Below, piece after piece: positions 1 through 8,276 of a DNA stretch of 64,000 bases. The position numbers and the translations under genes were made by a program. Under the pieces are notes generated by a model. It saw nothing but the letters and a program-made list of their open reading frames with translations, was not told the origin of the DNA and did not search any database. The stretch covers positions 310,001 to 374,000 of the forward strand of contig NZ_JAPENM010000003.1 in the NCBI RefSeq assembly GCF_026342035.1, given 5' to 3'. The stretch is from Aldersonia sp. NBC_00410 (GTDB lineage: Bacteria > Actinomycetota > Actinomycetes > Mycobacteriales > Mycobacteriaceae). Every line of letters starts with the position of its first letter. Position 1 is the stretch's first letter.

Positions 1-1
1 G

Positions 2-157
2 ATCCACCGGCCCACCCAACAGTACCGGCTGGTCGACGCGGCGACCGGCGAGTTCGAGCGGGGCGAGGTGCTGGTGGCGGACATGGTCACCCGCCAGCCA
101 TGGGCGCACGATGTACCGGTGCACATTCATTCGGCCCAATCCGCCGGCTCGGTATGA
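2..157 (+). CDS. C-terminal end of an unidentified protein, cut by the window edge
   Basis: An open frame enters from the left edge and ends with TGA at 155-157, overlapping the ATG of the next gene in an ATGA arrangement typical of co-translated actinobacterial genes. Only about 51 residues are visible. They include a [20 protein letters not shown] stretch that loosely recalls the last strands of Uma2-type nuclease-fold proteins, but this is too little for a family call. The start lies outside the window. The overlap suggests it forms an operon with the downstream flavoprotein. Confidence 0.45.
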   Translation: MHRPTQQYRLVDAATGEFERGEVLVADMVTRQPWAHDVPVHIHSAQSAGSV

Positions 158-1572
158 CGCTCGACGCAGTGGTCGTCGGCGCCGGCCCGAACGGACTGAG
201 CGCGGCGGTCACCCTGGCTCGGGCCGGGCTGCACGTCACGGTGCTCGAACGCGCAGACGAAATCGGCGGCGGGACAAGGACTGCCGAACTGACTCGACCG
301 GGCGTCCTGCACGATATCTGTTCTGCTGCGCACCCTTTCGCTGCATCGTCACCGGTACTGTCCGGATTGCCGTTGCACGAGTTTGGATTACGGTGGCGCT
401 ACGCCGAGATCGATGTGGCACACCCGCTCGACGACGGGACGGCGGCGCTGTTGTGGCGATCGCTGGACGCCACCGCCGAGGGGCTCGGTCGCGATGGCGA
501 CCGGTGGCGTCGGATGTTCGGCCCACTGCTGCGCAGCTTCGACGACGTTGCCGACGACGCGCTCGGCCCGCTGCTTCGTGTCCCGTCTCATCCGCTGGCG
601 ATGGCGAAACTCGGTGTGCGGTCGGTACTTCCTGCGATGGCAGCCGCGCGCTTGTTCCGCACCGAGGCGGCGCGTGCGCTGTTCGTCGGGTTTGCCGCGC
701 ACAGCTGGCGACCACTGCGTGAACCGATGTCCTCGGCGCTCGGTGCCATGCTCGTCGCCGCGACGCACCGGCACGGATGGCCGGTCGCCGAAGGCGGTTC
801 GATCGCCATCACTCGCGCGCTCGCAGGCCTGCTGGAATCACTCGGCGGAACCATTGTGACCGGCACGTCCGTCACGCGACTCGCCGATCTGCCCAAGGCG
901 AGGGTCACGTTGTTCGACACGAGTCCGGGCGCGGTCGCCGATATTCTGGGCGACCGGATTCCGGTCCGGCGGGCGCGTGGCTACCGCAAGTACCGCTACG
1001 GCCCGGCCGCGTACAAGCTCGACCTGGCGGTTCGGGATGGAATCCCTTGGACCGCAACCGATGTCCGGCGCGCCGGCGCGATTCACATCGGCGGCACGGC
1101 AGCCGATATCGCCGCCGCCGAATCGCAAACCAATCGTGGCATCATGCCGGACCGGCCGTTTCTGCTCGTCGGTCAGCAGTACCTCGCCGATCCGGGCCGC
1201 TCGGCTGGTGACGTGCACCCGATCTGGATTTACGCGCACGTCCCGCACGGATACCGCGGTGACGCCACCGAAACCGTTCTGGCACAGGTGGAACGCTATG
1301 CTCCGGGTTTTCGCGACCGCATCGTCGCGAGCAGCGTCATGACACCGGGAGATTTCGAGGCATACAACCCGAACTACGTCGGCGGCGACATCGTCGGTGG
1401 CAACACCTCGTTCCGGCAACTGATGGGCCGCCCCGTATTCGCCGCGGACCCCTATGCGGTCGGCGTGCCCGGCATGTTCCTGTGTTCGGCCTCGACCCCG
1501 CCCGGGGCGGGCACGCACGGCATGTGCGGCTACCACGCCGCCACTCGCGCCCTGCGCTACCTCGGGAAGTAG
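154..1572 (+). CDS. Phytoene-desaturase-like FAD-dependent oxidoreductase
   Basis: This 472-residue protein belongs to the COG1233-type NAD(P)/FAD oxidoreductases related to carotenoid desaturases and isomerases. The N-terminus begins with the dinucleotide-binding strand [14 protein letters not shown], followed by an [12 protein letters not shown] stretch that normally contacts FAD. The C-terminus has the family-typical [20 protein letters not shown] block, where the flavin is closed over. I chose the ATG at 154 because the Rossmann strand starts four residues later and the codon overlaps the upstream stop; an upstream in-frame ATG at 100 would add 18 unconserved residues. No carotenoid synthesis genes are nearby, so the substrate is unknown. 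It is expected to be cytosolic or peripherally membrane-associated. Confidence 0.8.
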   Translation: MTLDAVVVGAGPNGLSAAVTLARAGLHVTVLERADEIGGGTRTAELTRPGVLHDICSAAHPFAASSPVLSGLPLHEFGLRWRYAEIDVAHPLDDGTAALLWRSLDATAEGLGRDGDRWRRMFGPLLRSFDDVADDALGPLLRVPSHPLAMAKLGVRSVLPAMAAARLFRTEAARALFVGFAAHSWRPLREPMSSALGAMLVAATHRHGWPVAEGGSIAITRALAGLLESLGGTIVTGTSVTRLADLPKARVTLFDTSPGAVADILGDRIPVRRARGYRKYRYGPAAYKLDLAVRDGIPWTATDVRRAGAIHIGGTAADIAAAESQTNRGIMPDRPFLLVGQQYLADPGRSAGDVHPIWIYAHVPHGYRGDATETVLAQVERYAPGFRDRIVASSVMTPGDFEAYNPNYVGGDIVGGNTSFRQLMGRPVFAADPYAVGVPGMFLCSASTPPGAGTHGMCGYHAATRALRYLGK

Positions 1573-1605
1573 GTCGACCCGCTCCAGCGAAGGAATAAGT
1601 CGACG

Positions 1606-1639
1606 CTATCTGTTCGTGCACTAACTATTCGTATACACT
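1606..1639 (+). promoter_or_regulatory. Direct repeats and -10 element before the OhrR-like gene
   Basis: Two 16-base direct repeats (1606-1621 and 1621-1636, with CTA..T.TTCGT..AC shared) sit immediately before the MarR gene. A TACACT hexamer at 1634-1639 is placed seven bases before the ATG at 1647, as expected for a leaderless transcript. The repeats overlap the promoter and are the best candidate operator for autoregulation. This is inferred from position and repetition only. Confidence 0.45.
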
Positions 1640-1646
1640 CCTACTC

Positions 1647-2102
1647 ATGACGACGACCACCGATCCGCTCGCCCTCGAGCGTCAGGTCTGTTTCGCACTC
1701 GCGGTGGCCAACCGCTCGGTGCTCGGGATCTACCGCCCGCTGCTCGAACCGATGGGACTCACCCACCCGCAATACCTGGTCATGCTCGCGCTGTGGGAGC
1801 GTTCGCCGCGCTCGGTTCGCGAGATCGGCCAGGCCGTCCAGCTCGACTCGCCAACGCTGTCGCCGCTGCTCAAGCGGCTGGCGGCCGCCGGGCTGATCAC
1901 CCGTCGTCGCGACGATGCCGACGAGCGGAACCTCGTCGTGGAGTTGACCGACGCCGGCGTCGCACTGCGCGAGCGGGCGCTGGACATCCCGCCCGCGGTA
2001 ATCGAGCGCCTCGGCGTCGACCTCGCCGATCTCGAAGAGTTGCACCGCGTGTTGACCAAGGTGAATGCCGCGGCGCTGGCCGCGCAGACCGGGAGGCAGT
2101 AG
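1647..2102 (+). CDS. MarR-family regulator, OhrR-like
   Basis: This 151-residue winged-helix protein has the MarR layout: N-terminal dimerisation helix, a recognition region REIGQAVQLDSPTLSPLLKRL near residues 60-80, and the beta-wing RRRDDADERNLVVELT. A cysteine at about residue 14 in RQVCFALAVANRS matches the position of the peroxide-sensing cysteine of OhrR regulators, so thiol-based sensing of organic hydroperoxides is plausible. The usual target, an Ohr peroxidase, is not adjacent. Instead the gene is coupled to a DUF5313 protein, since its TAG stop shares a base with the following GTG. It probably autoregulates through the repeats at 1606-1636. Confidence 0.85.
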   Translation: MTTTTDPLALERQVCFALAVANRSVLGIYRPLLEPMGLTHPQYLVMLALWERSPRSVREIGQAVQLDSPTLSPLLKRLAAAGLITRRRDDADERNLVVELTDAGVALRERALDIPPAVIERLGVDLADLEELHRVLTKVNAAALAAQTGRQ

Positions 2103-2485
2103 TGGTTTTCGGAACAACACGCCCGAATCCGGCGCAGTGGATCGGTTACGCGTTCGGGCGTGCGCTACCGGCGAGCATGCGCGACTGGGTGGCGAACGAC
2201 CTCACCGGGCGCAACCGGGTGCTCCGCCACCTGTTGCGCAGCCTCGCGCCGTTCCTGCCGATCTTCGCCGCGTTCGTGGTGCTGCTGCCGGGCGCGTTGT
2301 GGCTGCGCGGTGCGACGGTGCTGCTCGGCGTGCTGCTCGCGCTCTTCTATTCGGCGGCGTACATGAACCAGAACCGGGCGAAGCGATTGCAGCAGCACGG
2401 GCTGCCCGCCGACCTGGAGAACGAGGCGCGCCGCGCGCGGCACACCGCGGAGCGGGCGGCCTACCTCGCGACGCACCGCGGATAG
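2102..2485 (+). CDS. DUF5313 family membrane protein
   Basis: This 127-residue protein of unknown function starts with GTG at 2102, sharing one base with the stop of the MarR gene. The N-terminal RPNPAQWIGYAFGRALP block is characteristic of the DUF5313 family found in Nocardia and mycobacteria. Two hydrophobic segments (about residues 48-62 and 67-82) flank a short polar turn, and the C-terminus is basic and helical. It is therefore a small two-pass inner-membrane protein. Its coupling to the OhrR-like regulator suggests that it is co-expressed under the same signal, but the function is not known. Confidence 0.75.
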   Translation: MVFGTTRPNPAQWIGYAFGRALPASMRDWVANDLTGRNRVLRHLLRSLAPFLPIFAAFVVLLPGALWLRGATVLLGVLLALFYSAAYMNQNRAKRLQQHGLPADLENEARRARHTAERAAYLATHRG

Positions 2486-2495
2486 CGCTGCTCGG

Positions 2496-3383
2496 CTACC
2501 GCGCTGCAGACCCCACGAGTACCTCGATCGCTTTCGCTTGCACCGCAGCGGAATCCGGATAGGTGTAGAAATCCAGGTGGGTGCCGTGGTCCAGGGCGAC
2601 GAGCGCGGCGCCCGGGATCGCGGACGCCGCTCGTTCGCACTCCGCGAACGGGATCTCGCTGTCGTGCGTGCCCGCGACGATCATCGTCGGCGCGGTGATG
2701 CCCGCGAAATCCAGTTCCTCGATCGCGGCGAATTGGGCACAGTCGTTGTCCCAGCCCGCTTTTCGCTTACCCCCGCGGCCGGCGGTGCGCGTGATGTCGA
2801 GCACGAAGCGGCGCTTGTCGTCATCGGCCATGATCGCCTCCACCCTTGCCTTGACCAGATCCGCGTCGAGCGTGCCCTCGGAGCCGACGGCACCCGCCAC
2901 GATCTGCCGCGCGCCGACCGCGCCGAGTGCCGATACGGCCCATTCGCCCAACGGCGTGGCGAAGAGGACGCGCTCGGCAAGACCGGGTTGCGGAACGTCC
3001 ATGCGGGTGGCCACCGGCGCGATCGCGACGAGGCCGTGCACGCGCCCAGGATGGCGGGCCGCGAACTGGAAGCCGACCGGGCCACCGCCGGACCAGGAGA
3101 GCACTCCGGCCGACGAGACGTCGAGCGTGTCGAGCAGCGCGGCGTGCCGGTCGGCCTCGTCGTCGATCGTGCGGTTCGCACCGAGCGGGGTGCCGAGGTA
3201 CCCCGGGCGCGACACGGTGATCACGCGGAACCGGTCCCGCGGCAGGAACCTGGCCATGATCTGCGCGGAATCGATCCCACCGGGACTGCCATGCAAGACG
3301 AGTACCGTTGTGCGGGCGCCACTTACGCCGCATTCGACCGGGCCGAACGGGGTGTCGAGCAGCATGGCTTCATCCCCAGACAT
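2496..3383 (-). CDS. Alpha/beta-hydrolase fold protein
   Basis: This is a 295-residue serine hydrolase. The oxyanion region is LVLHGSPGGIDSA, the nucleophile elbow is SWSGGG (Ser at about residue 97), and the catalytic acid and histidine are likely in AGTHDSEIP and LDHGTHLDF near the C-terminus. Signal peptide and membrane segments are absent, so it is cytosolic. The substrate cannot be told from the sequence. It faces the crotonase gene at 3491 and shares a short intergenic region with a hairpin. Met7 is a possible alternative start. Confidence 0.8.
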   Translation of the reverse strand: MSGDEAMLLDTPFGPVECGVSGARTTVLVLHGSPGGIDSAQIMARFLPRDRFRVITVSRPGYLGTPLGANRTIDDEADRHAALLDTLDVSSAGVLSWSGGGPVGFQFAARHPGRVHGLVAIAPVATRMDVPQPGLAERVLFATPLGEWAVSALGAVGARQIVAGAVGSEGTLDADLVKARVEAIMADDDKRRFVLDITRTAGRGGKRKAGWDNDCAQFAAIEELDFAGITAPTMIVAGTHDSEIPFAECERAASAIPGAALVALDHGTHLDFYTYPDSAAVQAKAIEVLVGSAAR

Positions 3384-3440
3384 TCGCCGACCCAGAGCGC
3401 CGTGATCGGAGGTCCGAGGAGGTCGTTATGTTGTTTGTAC

Positions 3441-3460
3441 CCGCCGTCTTGTGACGGCGG
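3441..3460. promoter_or_regulatory. Perfect inverted repeat between divergent genes
   Basis: An 8-bp perfect inverted repeat (CCGCCGTC and GACGGCGG) with a TTGT centre lies in the 107-bp region between the divergent hydrolase and crotonase genes. A terminator is unlikely because both genes begin here, so an operator or a 5'UTR hairpin is more plausible. A good ribosome-binding site, AGGGGA at 3481-3486, follows before the GTG at 3491. Confidence 0.4.
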
Positions 3461-3490
3461 TCACCGCAGACCTAAACGATAGGGGATTTC

Positions 3491-4255
3491 GTGACCGACA
3501 GCGTGCTGGTGGAGCGGCGTGACCGCATCCTGATCGTGACCATCAATCGTCCGGAGGCGCGCAACGCGATCAACAAAGCCGTGAGCCAGGGGATTGCGGA
3601 CGCTGTCGACCAGCTCGATAGCGACGAATCGCTGTCGGTCGGCATCATCACCGGCGCCGGGGGCAACTTCTGCGCCGGGATGGACCTCAAGGCGTTCGTC
3701 GCGGGCGAGAACGTCGTCGTCCCCGGGCGCGGACTCGGCTTCACGCAGACCCCGCCGCGCAAGCCCATGATCGCCGCGGTGGAGGGCTTCGCGCTCGCCG
3801 GCGGCACCGAGCTCGTCCTGGCCACCGACCTCGTCGTCGCGGGCCGCAGCGCCAAGTTCGGCATCCCCGAGGTCAAGCGTGGCCTCGCCGCCGGCGCGGG
3901 CGGGCTCTTCCGGCTGCCGCGCCGCGTGCCGTACCAGGTCGCGATGGAGCTCGCGCTGACCGGCGATTCCTTCACCGCCGAGGACGGCTACCGCTATGGC
4001 TTCGTGAACCGGCTCGTCGACGATGGCAGCGCGCTCGACTCCGCCCTCGAACTGGCGCAGAAGATCACCGCGAACGGCCCGCTCGCCATCGCGGCCAGCA
4101 AGCAGGTCATCGCCGCGTCTGCTGGCTGGGGTTCCGACGAGGAATCGTTCGACAAGCAGGGCGCGCTGCTCGCGCCGGTGTTCGTCTCGAAGGACGCGAT
4201 CGAGGGCGCCACGGCGTTCGCCGAAAAGCGTGCCCCGGTCTGGCAGGGCAAATAA
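3491..4255 (+). CDS. Enoyl-CoA hydratase/isomerase (crotonase) family protein
   Basis: This 254-residue protein has the crotonase fold. The CoA/oxyanion signatures are INRPEARNAI near the N-terminus, the GAGGNFCAGMDLKAF loop at about residues 55-69, and the AVEGFALAGGTELVLATDLV block at about 97-116. The conserved glutamate in GIPEVKRGL is one of the usual catalytic positions, consistent with hydratase or isomerase activity on acyl-CoA. Start GTG at 3491 is supported by AGGGGA five bases upstream. It stands alone, so it may serve fatty-acid or sterol degradation; the chain specificity is not deducible. Confidence 0.85.
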   Translation: MTDSVLVERRDRILIVTINRPEARNAINKAVSQGIADAVDQLDSDESLSVGIITGAGGNFCAGMDLKAFVAGENVVVPGRGLGFTQTPPRKPMIAAVEGFALAGGTELVLATDLVVAGRSAKFGIPEVKRGLAAGAGGLFRLPRRVPYQVAMELALTGDSFTAEDGYRYGFVNRLVDDGSALDSALELAQKITANGPLAIAASKQVIAASAGWGSDEESFDKQGALLAPVFVSKDAIEGATAFAEKRAPVWQGK

Positions 4256-5371
4256 TCACGAAGATGTCGTGACAAGTTCGGGCACGGCTGCGGACTGTCG
4301 CCGCCGTCGCCCGAACCACACGAACCCGCGCGTCAGCAGCGGCGCGAGGAACAGCATCAACAGCAGTCGGATCAGCTGCACACCGGCGACGAATGTCGCA
4401 TTGGCGCCGGACGCCGCCGAGATGGCCAGCACCGCCGATAGCCCGCCGGGTGTGGTGGCCAGGTAGCCCTCCAGCGGCGTCGCGCCCGTCCAGTGCGCCA
4501 ACGCGACGCCGAACCCGGCACACACCACGCCGATGCCGATGATGAGCACGGTCGCCACCGGCAGGGTCCGCCCGATCGCCCGCAGCGACTCCCGATCGAA
4601 TGCCACACCCGCCTGCCAGCCGACCACGACGAGCGCGAGCGGCAGCACGAACGCGGGCACGGTGGCACCGAAGTTCAGATCGGTAAGTTCGAGCACCGCC
4701 GCGATCGTCAGCGGTGCGAGCAGGGCGCCGGCAGGCATCGGGACGAACCGGTGCACCAGCAGCCCGGCGCCCATCACGACGGCGAGGAACGCGAGCCCGA
4801 GGTACCAGGGCGACGGTGTCCCGGTCGACGAGGGCGCGGCGCCGGAGGTGTCCGCGTCGAATGCCAGGACCGCAACGACCGGCAACGACAGCACCACCAG
4901 GGCCACTCGCAGGTACTGAATGACGGCGACCATGCGGTCGTCGCCGCCGAGCTCCCTGGCAATGGCGACCAGGCCGGTCGCGCCACCGGCGATCAGCGAC
5001 AACGAGCCGGTGAGCGGGTCGACGTCGCGCCGCAGCCCGAGCAGCGCACCGGCGCCAACGCTCACCGCGAGGGTGCCGAGCGCGACCGCGACCGCGGGCA
5101 ACCAGTCGGCGCCGAGGGAGCGCAGCGTGTCGGCATGAACCATCGAGCCGATCACCACACCGAGCGCAGCCTGCGCCAGCGAACTGGCCCACTTGGGCAC
5201 CCGCTTCGGTGCGACCCCCGTCAGCGCGAGCACGATCGCGGTGAGTAGCGCGGAGAACAACGCTGCCGATGGTGCGCCGAGCACGGTGAGGATCGCCCAT
5301 ACCGAGGCGGTCGCGGCACCGAGCAGAACCCAGTGCCGCGACTCGCGCCGACGTGCGGGAGAAAAAGCCAT
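4256..5371 (-). CDS. AbrB-family membrane protein (putative transporter or regulator)
   Basis: This 371-residue polytopic protein carries the two-fold membrane AbrB duplication. The first half has SLIAGGATGLVAIARELGGD and the second half the signature GYLATTPGGLSAVLAIS, each in a long hydrophobic helix array with about ten predicted membrane segments. The family was once annotated as ammonia monooxygenase; its function is unresolved. I start at the ATG at 5371, since an upstream in-frame start at 5464 adds 31 residues without hydrophobicity or conservation. The stop abuts the convergent crotonase stop with almost no gap. It faces the DedA gene across a region with a strong palindrome. Confidence 0.8.
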   Translation of the reverse strand: MAFSPARRRESRHWVLLGAATASVWAILTVLGAPSAALFSALLTAIVLALTGVAPKRVPKWASSLAQAALGVVIGSMVHADTLRSLGADWLPAVAVALGTLAVSVGAGALLGLRRDVDPLTGSLSLIAGGATGLVAIARELGGDDRMVAVIQYLRVALVVLSLPVVAVLAFDADTSGAAPSSTGTPSPWYLGLAFLAVVMGAGLLVHRFVPMPAGALLAPLTIAAVLELTDLNFGATVPAFVLPLALVVVGWQAGVAFDRESLRAIGRTLPVATVLIIGIGVVCAGFGVALAHWTGATPLEGYLATTPGGLSAVLAISAASGANATFVAGVQLIRLLLMLFLAPLLTRGFVWFGRRRRQSAAVPELVTTSS

Positions 5372-5440
5372 CTCGTCTAGTTTAGTCCTGCTAACGGTTT
5401 GCGCTGTCTCGTCGCATTGCCGCACAACTTCTGCGCTCTC

Positions 5441-5470
5441 GCATGCGTGTCCGCATGCAGACACGCGTGC
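5441..5470. promoter_or_regulatory. 30-bp near-perfect palindrome in a divergent promoter region
   Basis: Positions 5441-5470 read almost identically on both strands. Outer arms GCA/TGC, a 7-bp arm GCGTGTC (5445-5451) pairing with GACACGC (5460-5466), and a central GCATGC (5453-5458) leave only two mismatched pairs. It lies between the divergent AbrB and DedA genes. A dimeric regulator's operator is the simplest reading. Confidence 0.5.
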
Positions 5471-5570
5471 GGCTCGTCAGGAAGTGTGCGGCGAGGGGTG
5501 GGCGGTCCGGGAACAGCGCAGGGAGTCGCTAGCCTGTCCTGGTGAAGCCGGCTGCGCGGTCCGTCCGCTG

Positions 5571-6242
5571 ATGGACCAGTTCCTCGAGCGCATTCTGGAC
5601 ATCCCGCCCGCGTGGATCTACGTCGTGGTTGGGCTACTCGTGTTCGCCGAGGACGCCCTGTTCTTCGGGTTCGTCATCCCCGGTGAGACGGCAGCCGTAC
5701 TCGGGGGTGTTGCGGCGAGTCAGGACCACCTGTCGCTGCCGCTGATGATCGGGGTCGTGGTGGTCGCGGCGATCGCGGGCGACTCGGTGGGCTATGAGGT
5801 CGGCTCGCGGTACGGCCCGCGGCTATTGGCCGTGCCGATAATGGCGAAACGCTCCGACGGGATCGACCGCGCGCGCGACCTGCTGTCGCGCCGTGGCGGG
5901 ACCGCAGTGTTCCTGGGCCGGTTCATTGCGTTCTTCCGTGCCGTCATGCCCGGCCTGGCCGGGATGTCGAAGATGCCGTACCCGCGGTTCCTCGTCTACA
6001 ACGCGGTCGGCGGCATCACCTGGGGTGTGCTGTTCGTGGTGATCGGCTTCGTCGCGGGCAACTCCTATCAGGCGGTGGCCAAAACGGTCGGGCGCGACGT
6101 CGCGCTGGTGGTGGCCGCGCTCGTGCTTGTGGGCGTGCTGATCTGGCGGGTACGGGTGCACCGGCAGCGCCGCGCCGAACTGCTGTCCGGTCCGGAACCG
6201 GCCGGGACCGAACCGGCGGCCGGCGAGATAGCGGACAGCTGA
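5571..6242 (+). CDS. DedA family membrane protein (VTT domain)
   Basis: This 223-residue inner-membrane protein belongs to the DedA/Tvp38 (SNARE-associated) family. Visible hallmarks are the re-entrant stretch FGFVIPGETAAVLGGVAA near residues 30-47 and the signature GRFIAFFRAVMPGLAGMSKM at about 117-136, with the conserved arginines of the family. Members act as lipid flippases or support membrane potential. The start ATG at 5571 gives a short cytosolic lead before the first membrane helix. The C-terminal 25 residues are acidic and disordered. The downstream DUF2752 gene follows at 26 bases and may be co-transcribed. Confidence 0.88.
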   Translation: MDQFLERILDIPPAWIYVVVGLLVFAEDALFFGFVIPGETAAVLGGVAASQDHLSLPLMIGVVVVAAIAGDSVGYEVGSRYGPRLLAVPIMAKRSDGIDRARDLLSRRGGTAVFLGRFIAFFRAVMPGLAGMSKMPYPRFLVYNAVGGITWGVLFVVIGFVAGNSYQAVAKTVGRDVALVVAALVLVGVLIWRVRVHRQRRAELLSGPEPAGTEPAAGEIADS

Positions 6243-6268
6243 TCCGGACGGGGATTACCGTGGCTGCC

Positions 6269-6685
6269 ATGAACGGTGTGACGCAGCGCAGGCCCGCTCT
6301 GCACGGCCGCAGCCTGCGCGGCCCGGTCACCGTCGCCGCTGCCGGCCTCGCCGCGTTCGCCGTACTGCGGGTGCGCGATCCCCACACCCCCGGCGCGTAC
6401 CTGCCATGCCCGTTCCACGCGATCACCGGGCTGTGGTGCCCCGGCTGCGGCGGGCTGCGCGCGGCCAACGATCTCGCGCACGCCGACCTGGCCGCGTCGT
6501 TGTCGAGCAATGTGTTCGTCGCCCCGCTCGTGCTCGCCGCGGTCCTTGCGTGGCTGTGCTGGGTGAGCGGTCGCACGGTCCGGCTGCCGTCCGGCCGCGC
6601 GACGCTCGCGATGGTCGTGGTGGTGCTCGTCGCGTTCACCGTTGTCCGCAACACCGGCTGGGGGAACTGGCTCGCGCCCGCATAG
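6269..6685 (+). CDS. DUF2752 domain membrane protein
   Basis: This 138-residue protein shows the DUF2752 hallmark PCPFHAITGLWCPGCGGLRA, a cysteine-rich motif between hydrophobic segments, followed by two more membrane helices. The three cysteines in CPF and CPGC could bind metal, though this has not been demonstrated for the family to my knowledge. The ATG at 6269 is preferred over a GTG three codons earlier. It lies directly downstream of the DedA gene on the same strand. Confidence 0.75.
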   Translation: MNGVTQRRPALHGRSLRGPVTVAAAGLAAFAVLRVRDPHTPGAYLPCPFHAITGLWCPGCGGLRAANDLAHADLAASLSSNVFVAPLVLAAVLAWLCWVSGRTVRLPSGRATLAMVVVVLVAFTVVRNTGWGNWLAPA

Positions 6686-6725
6686 TTCGCATGACAGCCG
6701 GTCGCGCAGGCGGCATGCTCGTGGC

Positions 6726-6926
6726 ATGGCTGATTCGCTGAAGGCGCGGGTACGGGAAAAATTGCTGCGGCAGATCACCGAGGACGGCGGCAAGCCCGCC
6801 GACGAGGAGGACGACGACAACGATCCGCGGCTGATCACGCTCGAATCGGACCTGGCCGCGCTCGATGCCGCCGAGGACGACGACCCGGTGATCGAGGACC
6901 TTGCCGGGCGCTACTGGGTGCCCTGA
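6726..6926 (+). CDS. Small acidic hypothetical protein
   Basis: A 66-residue open frame begins at the ATG at 6726 and encodes a short basic N-terminus (SLKARVREKLLRQ) followed by a very acidic region rich in Asp and Glu. There are no membrane segments or cysteines. I do not recognise a family. It sits 40 bases after the DUF2752 gene on the same strand and ends 18 bases before the convergent M1 peptidase stop. Confidence 0.55.
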   Translation: MADSLKARVREKLLRQITEDGGKPADEEDDDNDPRLITLESDLAALDAAEDDDPVIEDLAGRYWVP

Positions 6927-6944
6927 CTTCGAAAAAGCGCGCCG

Positions 6945-8276
6945 CTAGCCCCCGACCGCACCACTGAGGGGTAGCTCCGGCAGCTTCTTGGTGTACAGCC
7001 ATGAGTCCCACAACGGCTGCAACGGCCTGGCCGTGTAATGCGCCCCGAGTGCGATGAAATCGTCCGTCGTCACCGACGCGTGTCGGTATTTGGCGGTCCA
7101 GTCATGAAGTAGGGCAAAGAACTTCGCGTCGCCGAGTTCGGTGCGCAAGCTGTGCAGGGTCAGCGCGCCACGCTTGTAGACCCGGTCGTCGAACATCAGC
7201 GTCGGGCCGGGGTCACCGAGCAGCAGGTCTTGGCGCTCGCGTGACAGGTTCTGCCGTGCGGCCCGTGCGAGTTGGTCCGCGGTCGGCCCGCCCGAGGCCT
7301 CGGACCACACCCACTCCGCGTAACAGGCGAAGCCCTCGTGTAGCCAGATGTCGTGCCACGCACGGATGGTGAGGCTGTTGCCGAACCACTGGTGTGCGAG
7401 TTCGTGGGCGACGAGGCGCTCGGCGGTGCGGCGACCGTCGCAGTGGTTCGCCCCGAAGATGGAGATGCCCTGGGCTTCGATCGGGATCTCCAGCGCGTCG
7501 TCGGTGACCACGACGGTGTATTCGTCGAAAGGGTATGGCCCGAACAGCTTTTCGAAGGTCGTCATCATCTGCTGCTGGCGACCGAAGTCGTAGTCGAACT
7601 TGGTGCGCAGCCGCGGCGGTGCGACGACGAACATCGGGACCGGATCGCGGCTGACCCGGCGCCGCTCGTAGCGGCCGATTGCTACGGTCGCCAAATAGGT
7701 CGCCATCGGCTCGGACTGCTCGTACACCCACGTCGTCTGGCTCGCCTTCACCTGCTTGCGCACCAGGGCACCGTTGGCCAGCGCGTGGAAAGGCGAGTCG
7801 GTAGTGATCGAGATCCGGTAGCTCGCTTTGGAACTCGGGTGGTCGTCACAGGGGAACCAGGAAGCGGCGCCGTTCGGCTGGCTCGCGACCATGGTGCCCT
7901 CGGTGAGTTCCTCCCAACCGACCTCGCCCCATTGTCCGCGGATCGGTTTCGGGGTGCCGCCGTACTGCACCACCACCGACATCGCGCCGCCCGCCGGGAT
8001 CGGTTGCGGCGGTGTGATGGTCAGCTTGCCGCGCTGATGGCCGTACTTCGCCCGTGCGCCGTTGACGGTGACCTTGGACACCTGCAGCGATTGCGCGAGG
8101 TCGAGTGCGAACCGGGTCCGAAGCTCGGTGCTTACCGCGGTGATCGACGCCTTGCCTGCGAGCCGGTTGCTGATCACCCGGTATTGCAGGTCGAGTTCGT
8201 AGCGTGACACCCGGTAACCGCGGTTGCCGTTCTGCGGCAGGTAGTCGTCGATGGGTTGCTCGGCCGATTTGGGCAT
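6945..8276 (-). CDS. M1-family zinc metallopeptidase
   Basis: This 443-residue protein has the gluzincin zinc site HELAHQWFGN (His291, Glu292, His295), with the third ligand Glu314 in LHEGFACYAEW. In place of the exopeptidase GAMEN motif it carries IEAQG at about residues 266-270, so N-terminal amine anchoring by the usual glutamate may differ from classical aminopeptidase N. It lacks the large C-terminal domain of the ~850-residue enzymes. The ATG at 8276 overlaps the stop of the upstream NRPS-like gene (ATGA), so the two are translationally coupled and probably functionally connected. There is no signal peptide. Confidence 0.88.
   Translation of the reverse strand: MPKSAEQPIDDYLPQNGNRGYRVSRYELDLQYRVISNRLAGKASITAVSTELRTRFALDLAQSLQVSKVTVNGARAKYGHQRGKLTITPPQPIPAGGAMSVVVQYGGTPKPIRGQWGEVGWEELTEGTMVASQPNGAASWFPCDDHPSSKASYRISITTDSPFHALANGALVRKQVKASQTTWVYEQSEPMATYLATVAIGRYERRRVSRDPVPMFVVAPPRLRTKFDYDFGRQQQMMTTFEKLFGPYPFDEYTVVVTDDALEIPIEAQGISIFGANHCDGRRTAERLVAHELAHQWFGNSLTIRAWHDIWLHEGFACYAEWVWSEASGGPTADQLARAARQNLSRERQDLLLGDPGPTLMFDDRVYKRGALTLHSLRTELGDAKFFALLHDWTAKYRHASVTTDDFIALGAHYTARPLQPLWDSWLYTKKLPELPLSGAVGG

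Noticed and set aside
3441-3460. Terminator between the hydrolase and crotonase genes
   Set aside because: The hairpin lies between divergent starts, so no transcript ends there.
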